A stretch of DNA of 64,000 nucleotides from Phascolarctos cinereus (GCF_002099425.1 NW_018343964.1:16172001-16236000); one strand, 5' to 3'. Shown: positions 33,478-43,790, numbered from the stretch's first letter. Notes: generated by a model from the letters alone, not told the origin. A program made the numbers and translations.

Positions 33478-33929
33478 CAGAAGTAGAAGCCAAGGGTCTG
33501 GCTTACCCCTAAACACACTCCCATAGAATTAGTTCCTGCCTCCATGCTTGTTCTCATGTTGTCTCTCCTGCCTGGACCCTTCCTAGTATGAATGCTTTTA
33601 GGTCATCTTCATACCTCCTTGCCTCTGACCTGGTTCTCTAGTTCTTGGACCAGGATCCTTTTGGTTTCTGCTTGATGAGTTTTCCATAACTAGCCTGACT
33701 TGGAGCCATCACTCTGCTGCTCTTTTGTGAGCTTCATGCCATCCTACATTATGGGTACTTCTTCTTACTCACTCTCCTTTCTTCCCCAGTTTTCCATCTC
33801 TAAGAACAGAGATCAAAACAACAGTAAAATTCATGGAAAAGATAGGTCTATAAATTGCTATATGACTTTACTTGTCATCCTGGTGACTTCCCAGTCCAAA
33901 ACACTCCTCCCAGGTCCCCTGTCCTCTCT
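33476..33929. other. Unclassified sequence, partly L2-like
   Basis: Some pyrimidine-rich words recall L2 3' UTR, but order is not clear enough to call. Confidence 0.35.
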
Positions 33930-34500
33930 ATATATGTTGTCTTCCCTTACTAGAATGTAAGCTCCTTGAGGGCAGTGAACACATTTTTTTCTCTTTCCCA
34001 GTACTCTCTCTCTTTTACTCTTTCTCTTTCCTCCCTCTCTCCCCCTTCCTCTCTATTTCTCTCTCCCTCTCCATCCATTTTTCTCTTCCCCTCCCTCCTT
34101 CCTTCCTAGCATTTTCATTCATTCATCCACTCATTTTTTAAATTCATAACAAATATTGTGATGTATGCTTTTGTATAATTTAAGTGCTTTGAATGTACCT
34201 CCCCATCACATCGCAGAATCATTAGCTTCCTTCAAGTCTCAGCTCCAATGGTACCTCATACGGAAAGCCTCTTGATGATTCCCCAAGATTTCAATGCTCT
34301 CTCTCCTCAAATGATTTTATATTTACTGACATGTGTACATGTTATATCTCCCCACCCCCCACCCCAGTATAGGATGTAAGTTTCTTGAAGGTGGAGACTA
34401 TTTCATTTTTGCTTTTGTATTATGAAATCTAGCACAATGTCTTTTATGTTTTTTCATTTACATTTACACTTAATACATGTTTGTCCAATTGAATTGAATT
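33930..34500 (+). mobile_element. L2 3' ends, sense (two pieces) with TC-rich tract between
   Basis: 33940-34010 has TACTAGAATGTAAGCTCCTT and GAGGGCAGTGAACAC. A TC/CTCC-rich tract fills 33995-34110. 34195-34470 again reads L2: CTTCAAGTCTCAGCTCCAAT, AGGATGTAAGTTTCTTGAAG and TCTAGCACAATGTCTTTTAT. These are probably two separate L2 copies, because the terminal sequence occurs twice. Confidence 0.75.
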
Positions 34501-34680
34501 ATTGCATTTGAGCTTCACATAAATCCTGTGGGGTAGGTCATAAAAGTAACATTTTACAGAGAAAAAAACTTAAGCAGATAGAAATCAAATGATTTGGTAA
34601 AAGACATATGACTAGTAATGAAACCCAGGTCCAAGTCTCCCCATTCTAGAAGGCTCCCCAGTCATTCATCCTAAGAGACC
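34501..34680 (-). mobile_element. MIR fragment, antisense
   Basis: GCATTTGAGCTTCACATAAA, AACATTTTACAGAGAAAAAA and ATGAAACCCAGGTCCAAGTC. Confidence 0.7.
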
Positions 34681-34699
34681 TTCTTCAATCACATGAGTA

Positions 34700-35060
34700 C
34701 ATGAGTGATTTCTCCCTTTTCTGAACTTTTTGTCTGGATCTCTCATTTCTGCAATGACCACAGACCACCCTATATTTCTATTTATCTGTCAATAGTCCTT
34801 TTCTTCCTAACTAGACTGTGTGACATGGATCATGTTCCTATTTTTTGTATGCCCCATAGTACAGTGCTCAGTAAATGCTTTATGGGGGGCAGCCAGATGT
34901 TGCAGTGGATACAGCACTGGCCCTGAAGTCAGGAGGACCTGAGTTCAAATCTGGCCTCAGACCAAACACTTGATACTTACTAGCTGTGTGACCCTGGGCA
35001 AGTCACTTAACCCCAATTGCCTAAAAAAAAATGCTTTATGGATGTATGTACTTAATCAAT
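34700..35060 (+). mobile_element. L2 3' end, sense, split by a type A SINE
   Basis: TTCCTAACTAGACTGTGTGA and CAGTGCTCAGTAAATGCTTT are L2. The sequence resumes after the SINE with ATGCTTTATGGATGTATG. Confidence 0.7.
34886..35028 (+). mobile_element. Type A marsupial SINE with perfect 13-bp target duplication
   Basis: GGGGCAGCCAGATGTTGCAG, CCCTGAAGTCAGGAGGACCT, CTAGCTGTGTGACCCTGGGC and CCCAATTGCCTAAA. AAATGCTTTATGG occurs at 34873-34885 and 35029-35041. The duplicated word is L2 sequence, which shows insertion into an existing L2 end. Confidence 0.95.
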
Positions 35061-35104
35061 TCTTGAGAAGATTTGGAAGGTCTACTCAATTGCTCAGCTT
35101 AGTA

Positions 35105-35345
35105 GAATACATTTTAATAGCTAGCATTTCTATAGCACCTTAAAGTTTGCAAAGTGCTTTATACACGTTGTTTCATTTGATCCTTACAAGGTACTAGTAT
35201 TAGCCCTATTTTATGGATGAGTAAACTGAGATTGAGTGAGGTGAAGTGACTTGTCCAGTGTCATAGAGCTTCAACATGTCTGAGAGGGGTTTTGAACTCA
35301 TGTCTTCCCAACTACAATGCAACACCTTATCCACTGGCCCACCTC
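35105..35345 (-). mobile_element. MIR copy, antisense, near full length
   Basis: TAGCACCTTAAAGTTTGCAA, CATTTGATCCTTACAAGGTA, CCTATTTTATGGATGAGTAA and GTTTTGAACTCATGTCTTCC. Confidence 0.88.
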
Positions 35346-35449
35346 ACTACCAACAAAAGTTTCTGTGCCTGGAGTTCAGAGAATAGGTCTATTAACTCAG
35401 TTAATTCTAAAGTTCTGCAACCTCACATATCATTCATATTGTCACAGAC

Positions 35450-35810
35450 GTTCAATATTTAAAGCCAAAGACTTTTTCTGACATAGCATCCCTGCTTGGA
35501 GTACAGTTGATAATAAAATGCCAGCCTCCTCCTTTAAGCAGCTGTCACTTAGACACATCCGTGATGACCACACTGCAGCTTGTGGTTGGAGTCATCTATC
35601 AATAGAGCAGCAGACCCATGAGTCATGAGCTGGGAGTGGTGCTTGGCGGGGAGAGGGAGTTGAGGTAATTACGGATATGGTAAAAACTAGAAGAGAGCAG
35701 CTGGTGGGGATGGTCCTAGGCTTTACTAGGATGTGGGCCAGCTGAGCTCCTGGGGAAGAGTTGGCCCTTCACACAGGCAGAAGAGGCATCCAATTAAGTG
35801 ATATAATATG
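35450..35810. promoter_or_regulatory. Candidate conserved non-coding element (inference)
   Basis: Repeat-free and more GC-balanced than its surroundings. It carries GCAGCTTGTGGTTGGAGTCA (RUNX-type core), GAGTCATCTATCAATAGAGC, CCATGAGTCATGAGCTG (AP-1-type core), TGAGGTAATTACGG and CATCCAATTAAGTG. Enhancer-like composition only. Confidence 0.25.
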
Positions 35811-35982
35811 AAGAGTCTTGAAAGGTCCACATCCCCATATATGTTCTCCATTCACGTTTCCCCATTGTATCCTCTCTAGGTCTGAAGTTCCCAACATCAA
35901 AATCTTTCTGGTTAGATAGATTGTTCAAATGACTAGATAATAGAACAGTGGGTTGGACGTACCTTAGAGGTCATCCAGTGAA

Positions 35983-36152
35983 GTGGTTCTTAAAATTTTT
36001 TGTATCCTAGACCCCTTTGGCTATGTGATGAAGCCTGTTGACTACTTGTCAGAATGATATTTTTAAATGCATAAAATAAAATGGAGTTACAAAGGAAACC
36101 AATTATATTAAAATATAATTATTATGCTAGAACCCAGGTTAAGAACCCCTGG
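35983..36152 (+). mobile_element. Small hAT-type DNA transposon, complete ends
   Basis: The ends are inverted: GTGGTTCTTAAAATT at left and CAGGTTAAGAACCCCTGG at right. The interior has CTAGACCCCTTTGGCTATGT, TTTTTAAATGCATAAAATAA and GGAAACCAATTATATTAAAA. The length of about 170 bases fits a non-autonomous copy. It sits inside CR1/MIR-like sequence. Confidence 0.8.
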
Positions 36153-36300
36153 ATCTAGACCAATGGTACAATTTGGCTGATGTAGAAACTCAGCCTGAGA
36201 GGAGCCCAAGATCATGCAGCAGGTGGTGGCAGAGGGAGAGTTAGAGCCCAGTTCTCTGGGACCACTGCTCTGGGACACTATGCTGCCATGTCATCATTAT
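36153..36300 (-). mobile_element. MIR or CR1/L3-like fragment, antisense
   Basis: GTAGAAACTCAGCCTGAGAG, CCCAAGATCATGCAGCAGG and GAGAGTTAGAGCCCAGTTCT. It continues sequence interrupted by the hAT element (35940-35982, ACCTTAGAGGTCATCCAGTG). Confidence 0.55.
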
Positions 36301-36649
36301 TACCATAGTATGGAGCAGTTTTCCATATATCTAACCATCACACTGGAGAGCAAATAACAGGAGCCTACAAGAATGGGACATAGGACAAAGTTTGAAAAGA
36401 AGAAAGCCATAGGGAAAGATCTAGAGGCCAAAGACCTGCCTGAAGAAATCTGGCATTGAGCAAAGCATGGCAGAAAAGGCTCAGATCAGCCAGTGGGAGA
36501 CAGTAGGGCAATGAGCACCAGGAGCATAGGGTCTGAGTGAGATCTTTATTGTTCTTCAGGATAAACTGCCCATTTGGCCCTGAATCTGTCTCTATTATCC
36601 CCTTGGGAACTTGGGAAGAAGTAATAGGCAAGATTTGAACTCAGGTCTT

Positions 36650-36850
36650 CCTGAGGCCAGGTCTGGCAGCAAGGGACTTCAGAAGCCATCTAGCACCACC
36701 TTCTCACTCTACAGATGAAGAAACCTAAGGAAGTCAAGTGACTTATCCAAAGTCACACAGATAGTGCCATAAGCATGATTTGAACCCAAGACTTTTGACT
36801 CCAAAGTCAGTACTTTTCCTACTGTACCATGCTTCTTCCAATAATTAATG
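36650..36850 (-). mobile_element. MIR/CR1-like fragment, antisense
   Basis: GAAGCCATCTAGCACCACCT, CTACAGATGAAGAAACCTAA, AGTCAAGTGACTTATCCAAA and TTTGAACCCAAGACTTTTGA. Confidence 0.7.
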
Positions 36851-37024
36851 CTTCCAGTTTATCCTTCTAAGTTCTGAATTTGAGGTAATATAGATTATGT
36901 GTTTATATCTATTCATGCATGTGTGCATGGCATTTTGGAAGCAGTGATGGGAATGTCTGTGCCCAGTTAAAGTCTTGGGAGAGGATTTATTAAACCAATG
37001 TGTGGCAATCTCTGTTTTCAATTC

Positions 37025-37310
37025 ATTCTATCAGTCGGTCAGCCAATAAGCATTTATTAAGAGCCTATTATGTTCCAGGTACTGTGCTAAGCATTGGGGA
37101 AAGGGGCAAAAGGTAGTCCCTGCCCTCAGGGAGTTTGCAGTCTGTCAGTGATCTGAGAGATGAAGAAACCAAAGTTGAGAAAATCTGGTCCAGCAGAATA
37201 AAAGTTCTCTGAGGGAAGGGATTGTTTTATTTTTGTCTTTATATCCTTGGTGCCTGGTACCTAGTCCTGTAGATGCTCAATAAATGAGGTTGAATTGAAT
37301 ATAACAGAAG
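37025..37310. repeat. Hairpin of two inverted L2 3' ends
   Basis: 37025-37145 is antisense L2 (GCATTTATTAAGAGCCTATT, GGTACTGTGCTAAGCATTGG, GTCCCTGCCCTCAGGGAGTT). 37195-37310 is sense L2 (TTCTCTGAGGGAAGGGATTG, ATCCTTGGTGCCTGGTACCT, GATGCTCAATAAATGAGGTT). The two ends face each other across about 50 bases and could pair as an imperfect hairpin. Confidence 0.8.
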
Positions 37311-37459
37311 CAGTTTATACAAGCCCATAGCTGGTTTGTGGTCAAGTCCCATGAGCCAGGGCACTATCATCTCCATGCTTTATTAGGTATTCAGCAGTAT
37401 GGTAGTTTATAGTGAGTTCCCTTTAAAGACCGGGAACCAAAGTCTAGGTTCACGTAATC

Positions 37460-37640
37460 ATACAGACTCAGGAGGCCTGTGGCATTACCCAAAGAGCACT
37501 GGTCTCGAAGTCAGGAAAAACTGGGGTTCAAAGCCCCCTTTGAGACTAGTTACATGATTATGGTCATCACTATACTTTTCTGAGGTTTGGTTTCCTCATC
37601 AATAAAAAAGGGAGAATATTCCCCATTGTACTTTCTAAAA
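37460..37640 (+). mobile_element. MIR copy, sense
   Basis: AGAGCACTGGTCTCGAAGTC, GGGGTTCAAAGCCCCCTTTG and TTTGGTTTCCTCATCAATAA. Confidence 0.75.
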
Positions 37641-38004
37641 TCAATCGAGAGGCATTTAAACACTTTTTATGAGCTATACAGGCTACTGATCACTGGGAAT
37701 ACCAAAAAAAAAAAACAACTGACCAAAAAAAAAAAGCCCAGGCAGATCAGTCCCTGACTTCAGGGAGCTTATACTCTACTGGGGGACCATGTGTATATAA
37801 AGAAGTACATACAAAATATACACAGAGTATGTGCAAGGTCACATTAAAAGGATTAAAGGCATTGTAGCTGGGAGGAGAAGGAGAAGCCTCCTGTAGAAGA
37901 TGGCATTTGAGCTCAGTTTTTTAAAAAGCCAAAAATTCTCAGAGTCAGAAGTGAGGAGGGAAGGAGAACATTCCATAGCGATTTTCAGGGTAAAATCAAG
38001 TTAC
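37640..38004 (-). mobile_element. L2 3' region, antisense; left arm of second foldback
   Basis: L2 terminus words (GAGAGGCATTTAAACACTTT, CAGTCCCTGACTTCAGGGAG) run into AAGCCTCCTGTAGAAGATGG, CATTTGAGCTCAG and GGAGAACATTCCATAGCGAT. From about 37785 to 38000 it is the inverted partner of 40525-40745. Shared words reach past recognisable L2 into TTTTCAGGGTAAAA and the neighbouring microsatellite. Confidence 0.8.
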
Positions 38005-38047
<43 letters not shown>

Positions 38048-38289
38048 CACATATATGTATATACATATATGTGCTCTCCATAGTCTATATGTATACATAC
38101 ATAATATATTATATATAGTATATATATACACATTACGTAAAATACACATATACTCTATATACGCATATATATACATATGCACTCCATATGTATACATTAT
38201 ATTTATACTGTATAATATAATGTACTATATATACAGATGCATATATGTGCATGTGCACACACACACATCTATGTATATATGTATGTGTG

Positions 38290-38335
<46 letters not shown>

Positions 38336-38375
38336 CACACACACATATATGCACTATCCATACACATGTATATAT
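38005..38375. repeat. (TG)n/(TA)n microsatellite with GCACTCTCCATA-like motif
   Basis: Compound TG, TA and GTAT tracts. A motif like GTGCTCTCCATAG or GCACTCCATATG recurs at about 38071, 38178 and 38350, and the same motif is found on the far side of the LINE. Confidence 0.92.
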
Positions 38376-40068
38376 TGGTTGATTGGTTGTTATTCTTTGT
38401 TCTCGAAGAGGACCAAAATGACATCTCTATGTTAGCATCAAGTTACAGTGGTCCCGGCTGCAGCTGATCAGACCAACATGAGCTGGGAAAGTTCTACCAT
38501 AGGTTGGGCACAAGTAGTCCATGTGAACATCTGGGGTGGATTCTCTAAATTTGCACATCCTGTGTTTCCTTTGAGCTGTTTCAATTCTGCTTTGTTCATA
38601 GAGGACAGCACCTTCTCTGCTGAGGGCATGCCATGCTGAGCCTCTTGTACAAGTGTCTCCCATGTCACACAATCAATTCCAAAGTTCTTAAGAGAGACCT
38701 TGAGAGTGTCCTTGTATCGCTTCTTCTGACCACCATGTGAACACTTGCCTTGTGTGAGTTCTCCATAAAATATTCTTTTTGGCAAGCATACATTTTGCAT
38801 GCAAACAATGTGGCCAGCCCATCAGAGTTGCGCTCTCTGAAGCAGAGTTTGAATGCTTGGCAGTTTAGTTCAAGAAAGGAACTTAGTGTCTGGTATCTTA
38901 TCCTGCCAGGTGATCTTTAGAATCTTCCTAAGACAATTCAAATGGAAGCGATTCAATTTCCTGGCATGGTGATGGTATACTGACCAGGTTTCACAGACAT
39001 ACAGCAATGAGGTCAGCACAATGGCTCTGTAGACCTTCAGTTTGGTGGTCAGTCTAATACCTCTTCTCTCCCATATTTTCCTTCAGAGACTCCTGAACAC
39101 TGAACTAGCTCTGGCAATGCATGCATCAACCTCATTATCAATGTGTACATCCCTGGAAAGTACGCTACCAAGGTAAGTGACCTTATCCACAGCATTCAAA
39201 ACTTCTCTATTTGCTGTGACCAATGGTTCCATGTATCGATGGTGTGGTGGTGGCTGATGGAGCACCTGTGTTTTCTTGGTGTTAATTATTAGTCCAAAAT
39301 TAGCACAAGCAGCAGAGAATCGATCCATACTTTGTTGCATCTCAGTTTCAGAGGCTGCATTGAGTGCACAATCATCTGCAAACAGAAAATCATGCACCAA
39401 CACCCCCTCCACTTTTGTCTTGGCTTGTAACTTTTTCAAGTTGAAGAATTTACCATTGGTGCAGTAGTTGACCTTGATGCCACATTCATCCTCATCGAAA
39501 GCATTTGACAGCATGGCTGAAAATGTCATACTAACAAGCACGGGAGCAAGCACACAACCTTGTTTCACTCCATGGGTAACTGGGAAAACACGAGAGCATT
39601 GTTCATTATCCAGAACCCTGGCGAGCATGTATCATGAAATTGACATACAATGCTGATGAACTTCTCTGGGCAACCAAATTTTGACATATAATTTTCCAAA
39701 AGCCCTTATGACTGACAATATTAAAGGCCTTGATCAAATCTATGAACATTGTGTGCAGACCTCTGTTATGTTCTGGGCATTTCTCCTGGAGTTGTCAGGC
39801 AGCAAACACCATGTTAACCATTCCTTGCCCCTTTCTGAAGCCACACTGGCTCTCAGGTAGATGACCATTTTCCAGGTGAAGGATCAGCCTATTAAAGAGG
39901 ACTCTGGCAAGAATCTTGCCAGCACTAACTAAGAGAGAGATCTCCCTGTGATTATCACAGGACAATCTATTTCCTTTACCTTTATAGAGATGGACATCCT
40001 TGAACTCCTGGGGGATAACCTCCTCTTTCATATGAGCAATGGACCTCCTACCTTGTAAATCTCAGCTG
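38376..40068 (-). mobile_element. LINE fragment with reverse-transcriptase and C-terminal zinc finger
   Basis: The minus strand encodes the C-terminal half of a non-LTR retrotransposon protein in several frames. 40031-39795 gives the fingers region (KGKGNRLSCDNHREISLL, AGKILARVLFNRL, LPESQCGFRKGQG). 39628-39083 gives the palm (FPVTHGVKQGCVLAPVL, then FLFADDCALNA with the catalytic ADD, and FGLIINTKKTQVLHQP, VTYLGSVLSRDVHIDNEVDA). 38800-38468 gives a C-terminal piece (KRIFYGELTQGK, GGQKKRYKDTLKVSLKNFGI). A decayed C2H2 finger (LCPTYGRTFPAHVGLISCSR) follows near 38500. Stops and at least three frame changes make it dead. It is 5'-truncated near 40068. Clade is not certain: RTE-like is my first guess and the C-terminal finger argues against plain BovB. 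Confidence 0.85.
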
Positions 40069-40084
40069 GATATACACATATATG

Positions 40085-40182
<98 letters not shown>

Positions 40183-40540
40183 TCTCCATATAGACAGATA
40201 GATAGATAGATATAGATAGATAGATATATAGATAGTATATTATATGTACTATATATGCACTATACATGTACACACAGAGATACATATATATGTATATACA
40301 TGTACACTAATATATATGTACTCTATATACACATATAGACGATATATATAATATATCTAGATCTAGACTATAGATATATTATATATAATATGTATTATAT
40401 ATAATATATGATGTCTATATAATATATTCTATGGTCTATATGTGTATACAGAGCACATATGTATATGTATATATAGTATACACATATGTATATACATATA
40501 TACATACATACGCACAAATACATATACATATCTGTATATA
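40069..40540. repeat. (TC)n(TA)n(GATA)n compound microsatellite
   Basis: Pure TC to about 40140, TA to about 40177, then GATA and TATATG tracts. GCACTCTCCATATAGACAG at about 40179, GCACTATACATG at 40258 and GTACTCTATATAC at 40318 match the motif left of the LINE. This indicates one tract interrupted by the LINE. Confidence 0.93.
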
Positions 40541-40745
40541 TATAAATGAATGATTTTCTTTTACCCTGAAAACCACTATGGAATGTTCTACCTCCCTCAC
40601 TACTTCTGGCTCTCAGAATCTTTGGCATCTTCCAAACCTGAGCTCCAATGCCACCTTCTAAGGAGACTTCTCCCTGTGTTCCCATCTATGAGATGCTCCT
40701 GTTAAGGTGACCTTGCATACACTTCGTGTGTATTGTATATGCCCC
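40525..40745 (+). repeat. Right arm of second foldback (inverted L2-like)
   Basis: The reverse complement of 37785-38000. Matching words on this strand are TTTTACCCTGAAAACCACTA, TGGAATGTTCTACCTCCCTC, GAGCTCCAATGCCACCTTCT and GTGACCTTGCATACACTT. I estimate 75-80% identity by eye, with small gaps. Confidence 0.78.
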
Positions 40746-40875
40746 TCACACACAGTTCTCTGCAAACCTTGCAGCCTCAGATCAAAGTCAGATAGTCCTG
40801 TTCTTTGTGTCCTGCCTCTGCCTCACATTGGCTCAGCTCTCCTGGGCCAGTCATTTTACTTCTCAGTACTCTAGA

Positions 40876-41118
40876 GCAGAGGTGTCTAACACTTAGCCTG
40901 CAGGCCACTTGTAGCCCACAACAGTCCTGAGCGTTTTCTGAACCAGATTAAAATGTAATTGAGAAATGTTTAATGAAATAAATAAGTTAATAAAAAAGAA
41001 ATATATTAACATGTGTGGTTTTCTAAATAATTAGGTGGCTCACTGATATCCTTATATATATGATTTAGTGCCACCCATCTGCCTCTTTCATCCCTTTCTA
41101 GTTGAGTTTGACACACCA
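40876..41118 (+). mobile_element. hAT-type non-autonomous DNA transposon
   Basis: The ends are inverted (CAGAGGTGTCTAACACTTAG against GAGTTTGACACACCACT). The interior has AAAATGTAATTGAGAAATGT, TTAATGAAATAAATAAGTTA, CATGTGTGGTTTTCTAAATA and ATGATTTAGTGCCACCCATC. The flanks hold ACTCTAGA and ACTCTGGG, a possible decayed 8-bp target duplication. No transposase. Confidence 0.72.
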
Positions 41119-41139
41119 CTACTCTGGGCAGCTCTTTAG

Positions 41140-41245
41140 GAATACATGTTGTGGAGAAGATATCACAACCTGCATTGGGGAGGATATTTCCTCACATAGA
41201 AGTTCTCCATACCAATGAAATCACAGATATGGTCCCTACCCTTTG
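41140..41245 (+). mobile_element. Unassigned SINE-like repeat, opposite orientation
   Basis: AACCTGCATTGGGGAGGATA, AGTTCTCCATACCAATGAAA and TCACAGATATGG are the reverse complement of the family at 6768, 17612 and 50110. Confidence 0.5.
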
Positions 41246-42493
41246 CATTATTATTATTACTAGAATTATAACTGTCCACTCTATTTCCTTTTCCTTGCCT
41301 TATCCTGTTCTTCTTTTGCCTTTCCTGTCTTTATCCTCTTCCCACTCACCTTTCCTGAATATGCTTCTCTCTGACCTAATCTGTCCTTTGGTTCTCCTTT
41401 CTCCCTCCAAGCTGAGTTGCCCCTGTCCTGTTTCCCTCCCATTTAGGAGCCCAGGGTATGTTTCTGTACCCTCAGTGAGAGAGAGCAGGGCCAGCTGGAT
41501 TCTGAAACAAATGAATGTGGCTCTTCCAGTCCTCATCTCCCAGTCTACCAGGCCTGTTCCTCAGGCCAAGCTCAAAGACTGCTGGCACACTGGATGCAGT
41601 CTTTACATAAAAGATAAGGGATGATGCTAGTGACTGTCTCCTTATTTATGAAGAAGAGCATCTGAATGCTACTGAAAGGTTCCAGCATCCCTTTGGATTC
41701 TAGAAGTTGTCATTTTAAGGGAGGACTTTGTGAAGGTCATGAATAGTACCCCCATCACCTGCTGGTGAAGCCTCCAAAGACATGAATATCTCTAAAGTTT
41801 TGAGACCCAGTGGCCTTTCTGTGGCCCAGCTTTCTCAGTCATTTCCTTGGTTCTGTTTTTCCCTCAGGGATATTTTCTCCACAGATTACACTAGATTACA
41901 CCAGACCAGTGATTGCAACAGCAAAAAATGCAGACTTTTTTTTTAAATAAGAACAGCAAATTACTCAATCCTTGTACTTAAAGAGACTCCATGACCAATT
42001 TAAAGAACTATATCAGTAAGCTCAGACTAGAATATAACTAACATACCTTATATGACTAAAAAACACACCACTAGTCCCTCTAGTTTGCCACCCCTTCATT
42101 CCCTCCTTCCCCCATACTCCTTTCTTCTCTGTTTAGTCTATTGTTTGAAAATATTGCTTGTCAGTCATAGTGAACCTCCTCCTTTCTTAAAATATTTGGT
42201 CTGATCATCCAGTTGGAACAGTTGTGGACAAAGAACCCCCAAAACCCATCTTGACTACCACTTAAGACATCCCTAAAAAGTCACCTCCTCTCTGTAGTTC
42301 CCCCCTTATTCAGCAGAACAAGGCCCAGACTTGTCACTACTCAAGGATTGTAAGGCTTGAAGTCAGAGGATCTGACTTCATGAAATGGAAGCTGTTCTCT
42401 CCATTTATTGTTGCTCTCTTACTTGTTGAATTGAATGGTCTTTTCTTCATTCTTATCCCTTTGGACCTCTCTGCTGAGTACGTCTAGATTCTC
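41246..42493. other. Unclassified sequence
   Basis: The 157-codon plus-strand frame at 41151-41624 starts in a repeat and is Ser/Leu/Pro-rich from pyrimidine-rich DNA. It is not accepted as a gene. No other element is recognised. Confidence 0.4.
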
Positions 42494-42530
<37 letters not shown>

Positions 42531-42650
42531 TTGCTCTCTCTGTCTCTGCTCTCTGTCTCTGTCTCTTTCTTTTTCTCTTTCTTTCTCTGTGTCTGTCTCT
42601 CTGTCTTTCTGTTGCTTTGTCTCTGTATGTCTGTCTGTCTCTTCTATCTC
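42494..42650. repeat. (TCTG)n and TC-rich microsatellite
   Basis: Six or so TCTG units, then TC/TCTG/TTTC mixtures. It supports long but meaningless frames on both strands. Confidence 0.95.
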
Positions 42651-42654
42651 TATA

Positions 42655-42940
42655 ATGTTTCTCATTTATGTTCCTTTCTCTTCACTTATATTGCCACCAG
42701 CCTAATTCAGTCCACTATGGTTTCTAATCCCCTAACTGGTCTCTCTCAAATCTCTCCTCACTCCAATCCAATTTCCATAGAACTTGCAAAGAGCTTTTAC
42801 TAAAGCACAGGACTAATACCTGCCCGCCCCCCAATAAAATTCCAGTGGCTGTGAATAACCTCTAGAATGTAATACAAACTCCTGTATTTGGTAGTTAAGT
42901 TTCTACATAAATTGTCTTCTTACCACCTGAGGAAGGGGAA
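42655..42940 (+). mobile_element. L2 LINE, sense
   Basis: GCCACCAGCCTAATTCAGTC, CCTAACTGGTCTCTCTCAAA, AAATTCCAGTGGCTGTGAAT and TACAAACTCCTGTATTTGG follow the L2 3' region. Confidence 0.75.
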
Positions 42941-43614
42941 GAAGACCACTTTACAAAAGACTTGGAATTAAAGGGCCAACGTAAGAAGAGGGAGGGATTC
43001 TTTCTGGAAAAGGTGCCGCTCTTCAAACAGCCTCCTGGGGCCAACTTCTATCAGGTATCAAAGTGCTCTCCGCACTTACAGAGAAGCAGCAGTGGTCTCA
43101 TCGTCTTTTTACTTCTCTCATTAACTTCATGGTATCACTTTAGGATGACAATACCACTCTTCTTCATTCCTCAATGAAGCAGCTAGCAGACCATCTGGTT
43201 CCTGGCTGCCGTGGAGATTGGTATGTGTGTCATGTGCTGGTGAGTTCATATTGAGTATGAATCACAGGACAACAGGACAGCTGGTGTGATGGCTGGGGCA
43301 TGGGAGAAGGGAACTGGTGCACATCCATTGCTATATCAACACTGCCATTGCAAATAGCAAAAATAACTTGATTTAATTAAATATAAGCTGTCCAACTCTG
43401 GAATCCCTATCACTAGTATGTGTGGTTTGGGGATGGTGATATTTCTCTGAGTAGCTTATCAAATAGAAATTGAACTTAGTCTTATGGGGAAAAGGGTAAG
43501 AAAGAAGAGTTCTCTAATATATAGATGAACAAAAACAATAGTAACATAACCTCCCATTTCATCTCTAACCTTTTAAGATCATATCAACATTCAGAGCCCA
43601 AGTCATCCCACCAT
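42941..43614. other. Unclassified sequence
   Basis: No recognised repeat or exon. An AT-rich patch with TTGATTTAATTAAATATAAG lies near 43370. Confidence 0.4.
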
Positions 43615-43790
43615 ATTTTGTGGGAAGTAGAGGTTATTGCTGACCAGTGAGGTGTCTGGGGCAGAGAGGTTAAGTGACTTGTCTGAGATCATGTAGCAAT
43701 CCAGCAACAGCAACAAGAAAAGAACATAAAGCAAGTTATAGGGTTCCATGATGCCTACAGACTGAGAACAGTTTGAGATGGACATGGATT
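43615..43790 (-). mobile_element. MIR-like fragment, antisense, weak
   Basis: GGGGCAGAGAGGTTAAGTGA and CTTGTCTGAGATCATGTAGC recall the MIR CORE. Confidence 0.5.

Noticed and set aside
38013-38435. 140-codon Tyr/Ile/His-rich frame
   Set aside because: Encoded by TA/TG microsatellite on the edge of the LINE.
39083-39628. 181-codon frame that might be taken for a host gene
   Set aside because: Clear reverse-transcriptase motifs (FADD, GVKQGCVLAP) show it is a dead LINE piece.
41151-41624. 157-codon plus-strand frame, one of the longest in the window
   Set aside because: It starts inside a repeat and is Ser/Leu/Pro-rich from pyrimidine-rich DNA, with no domain or splice context.
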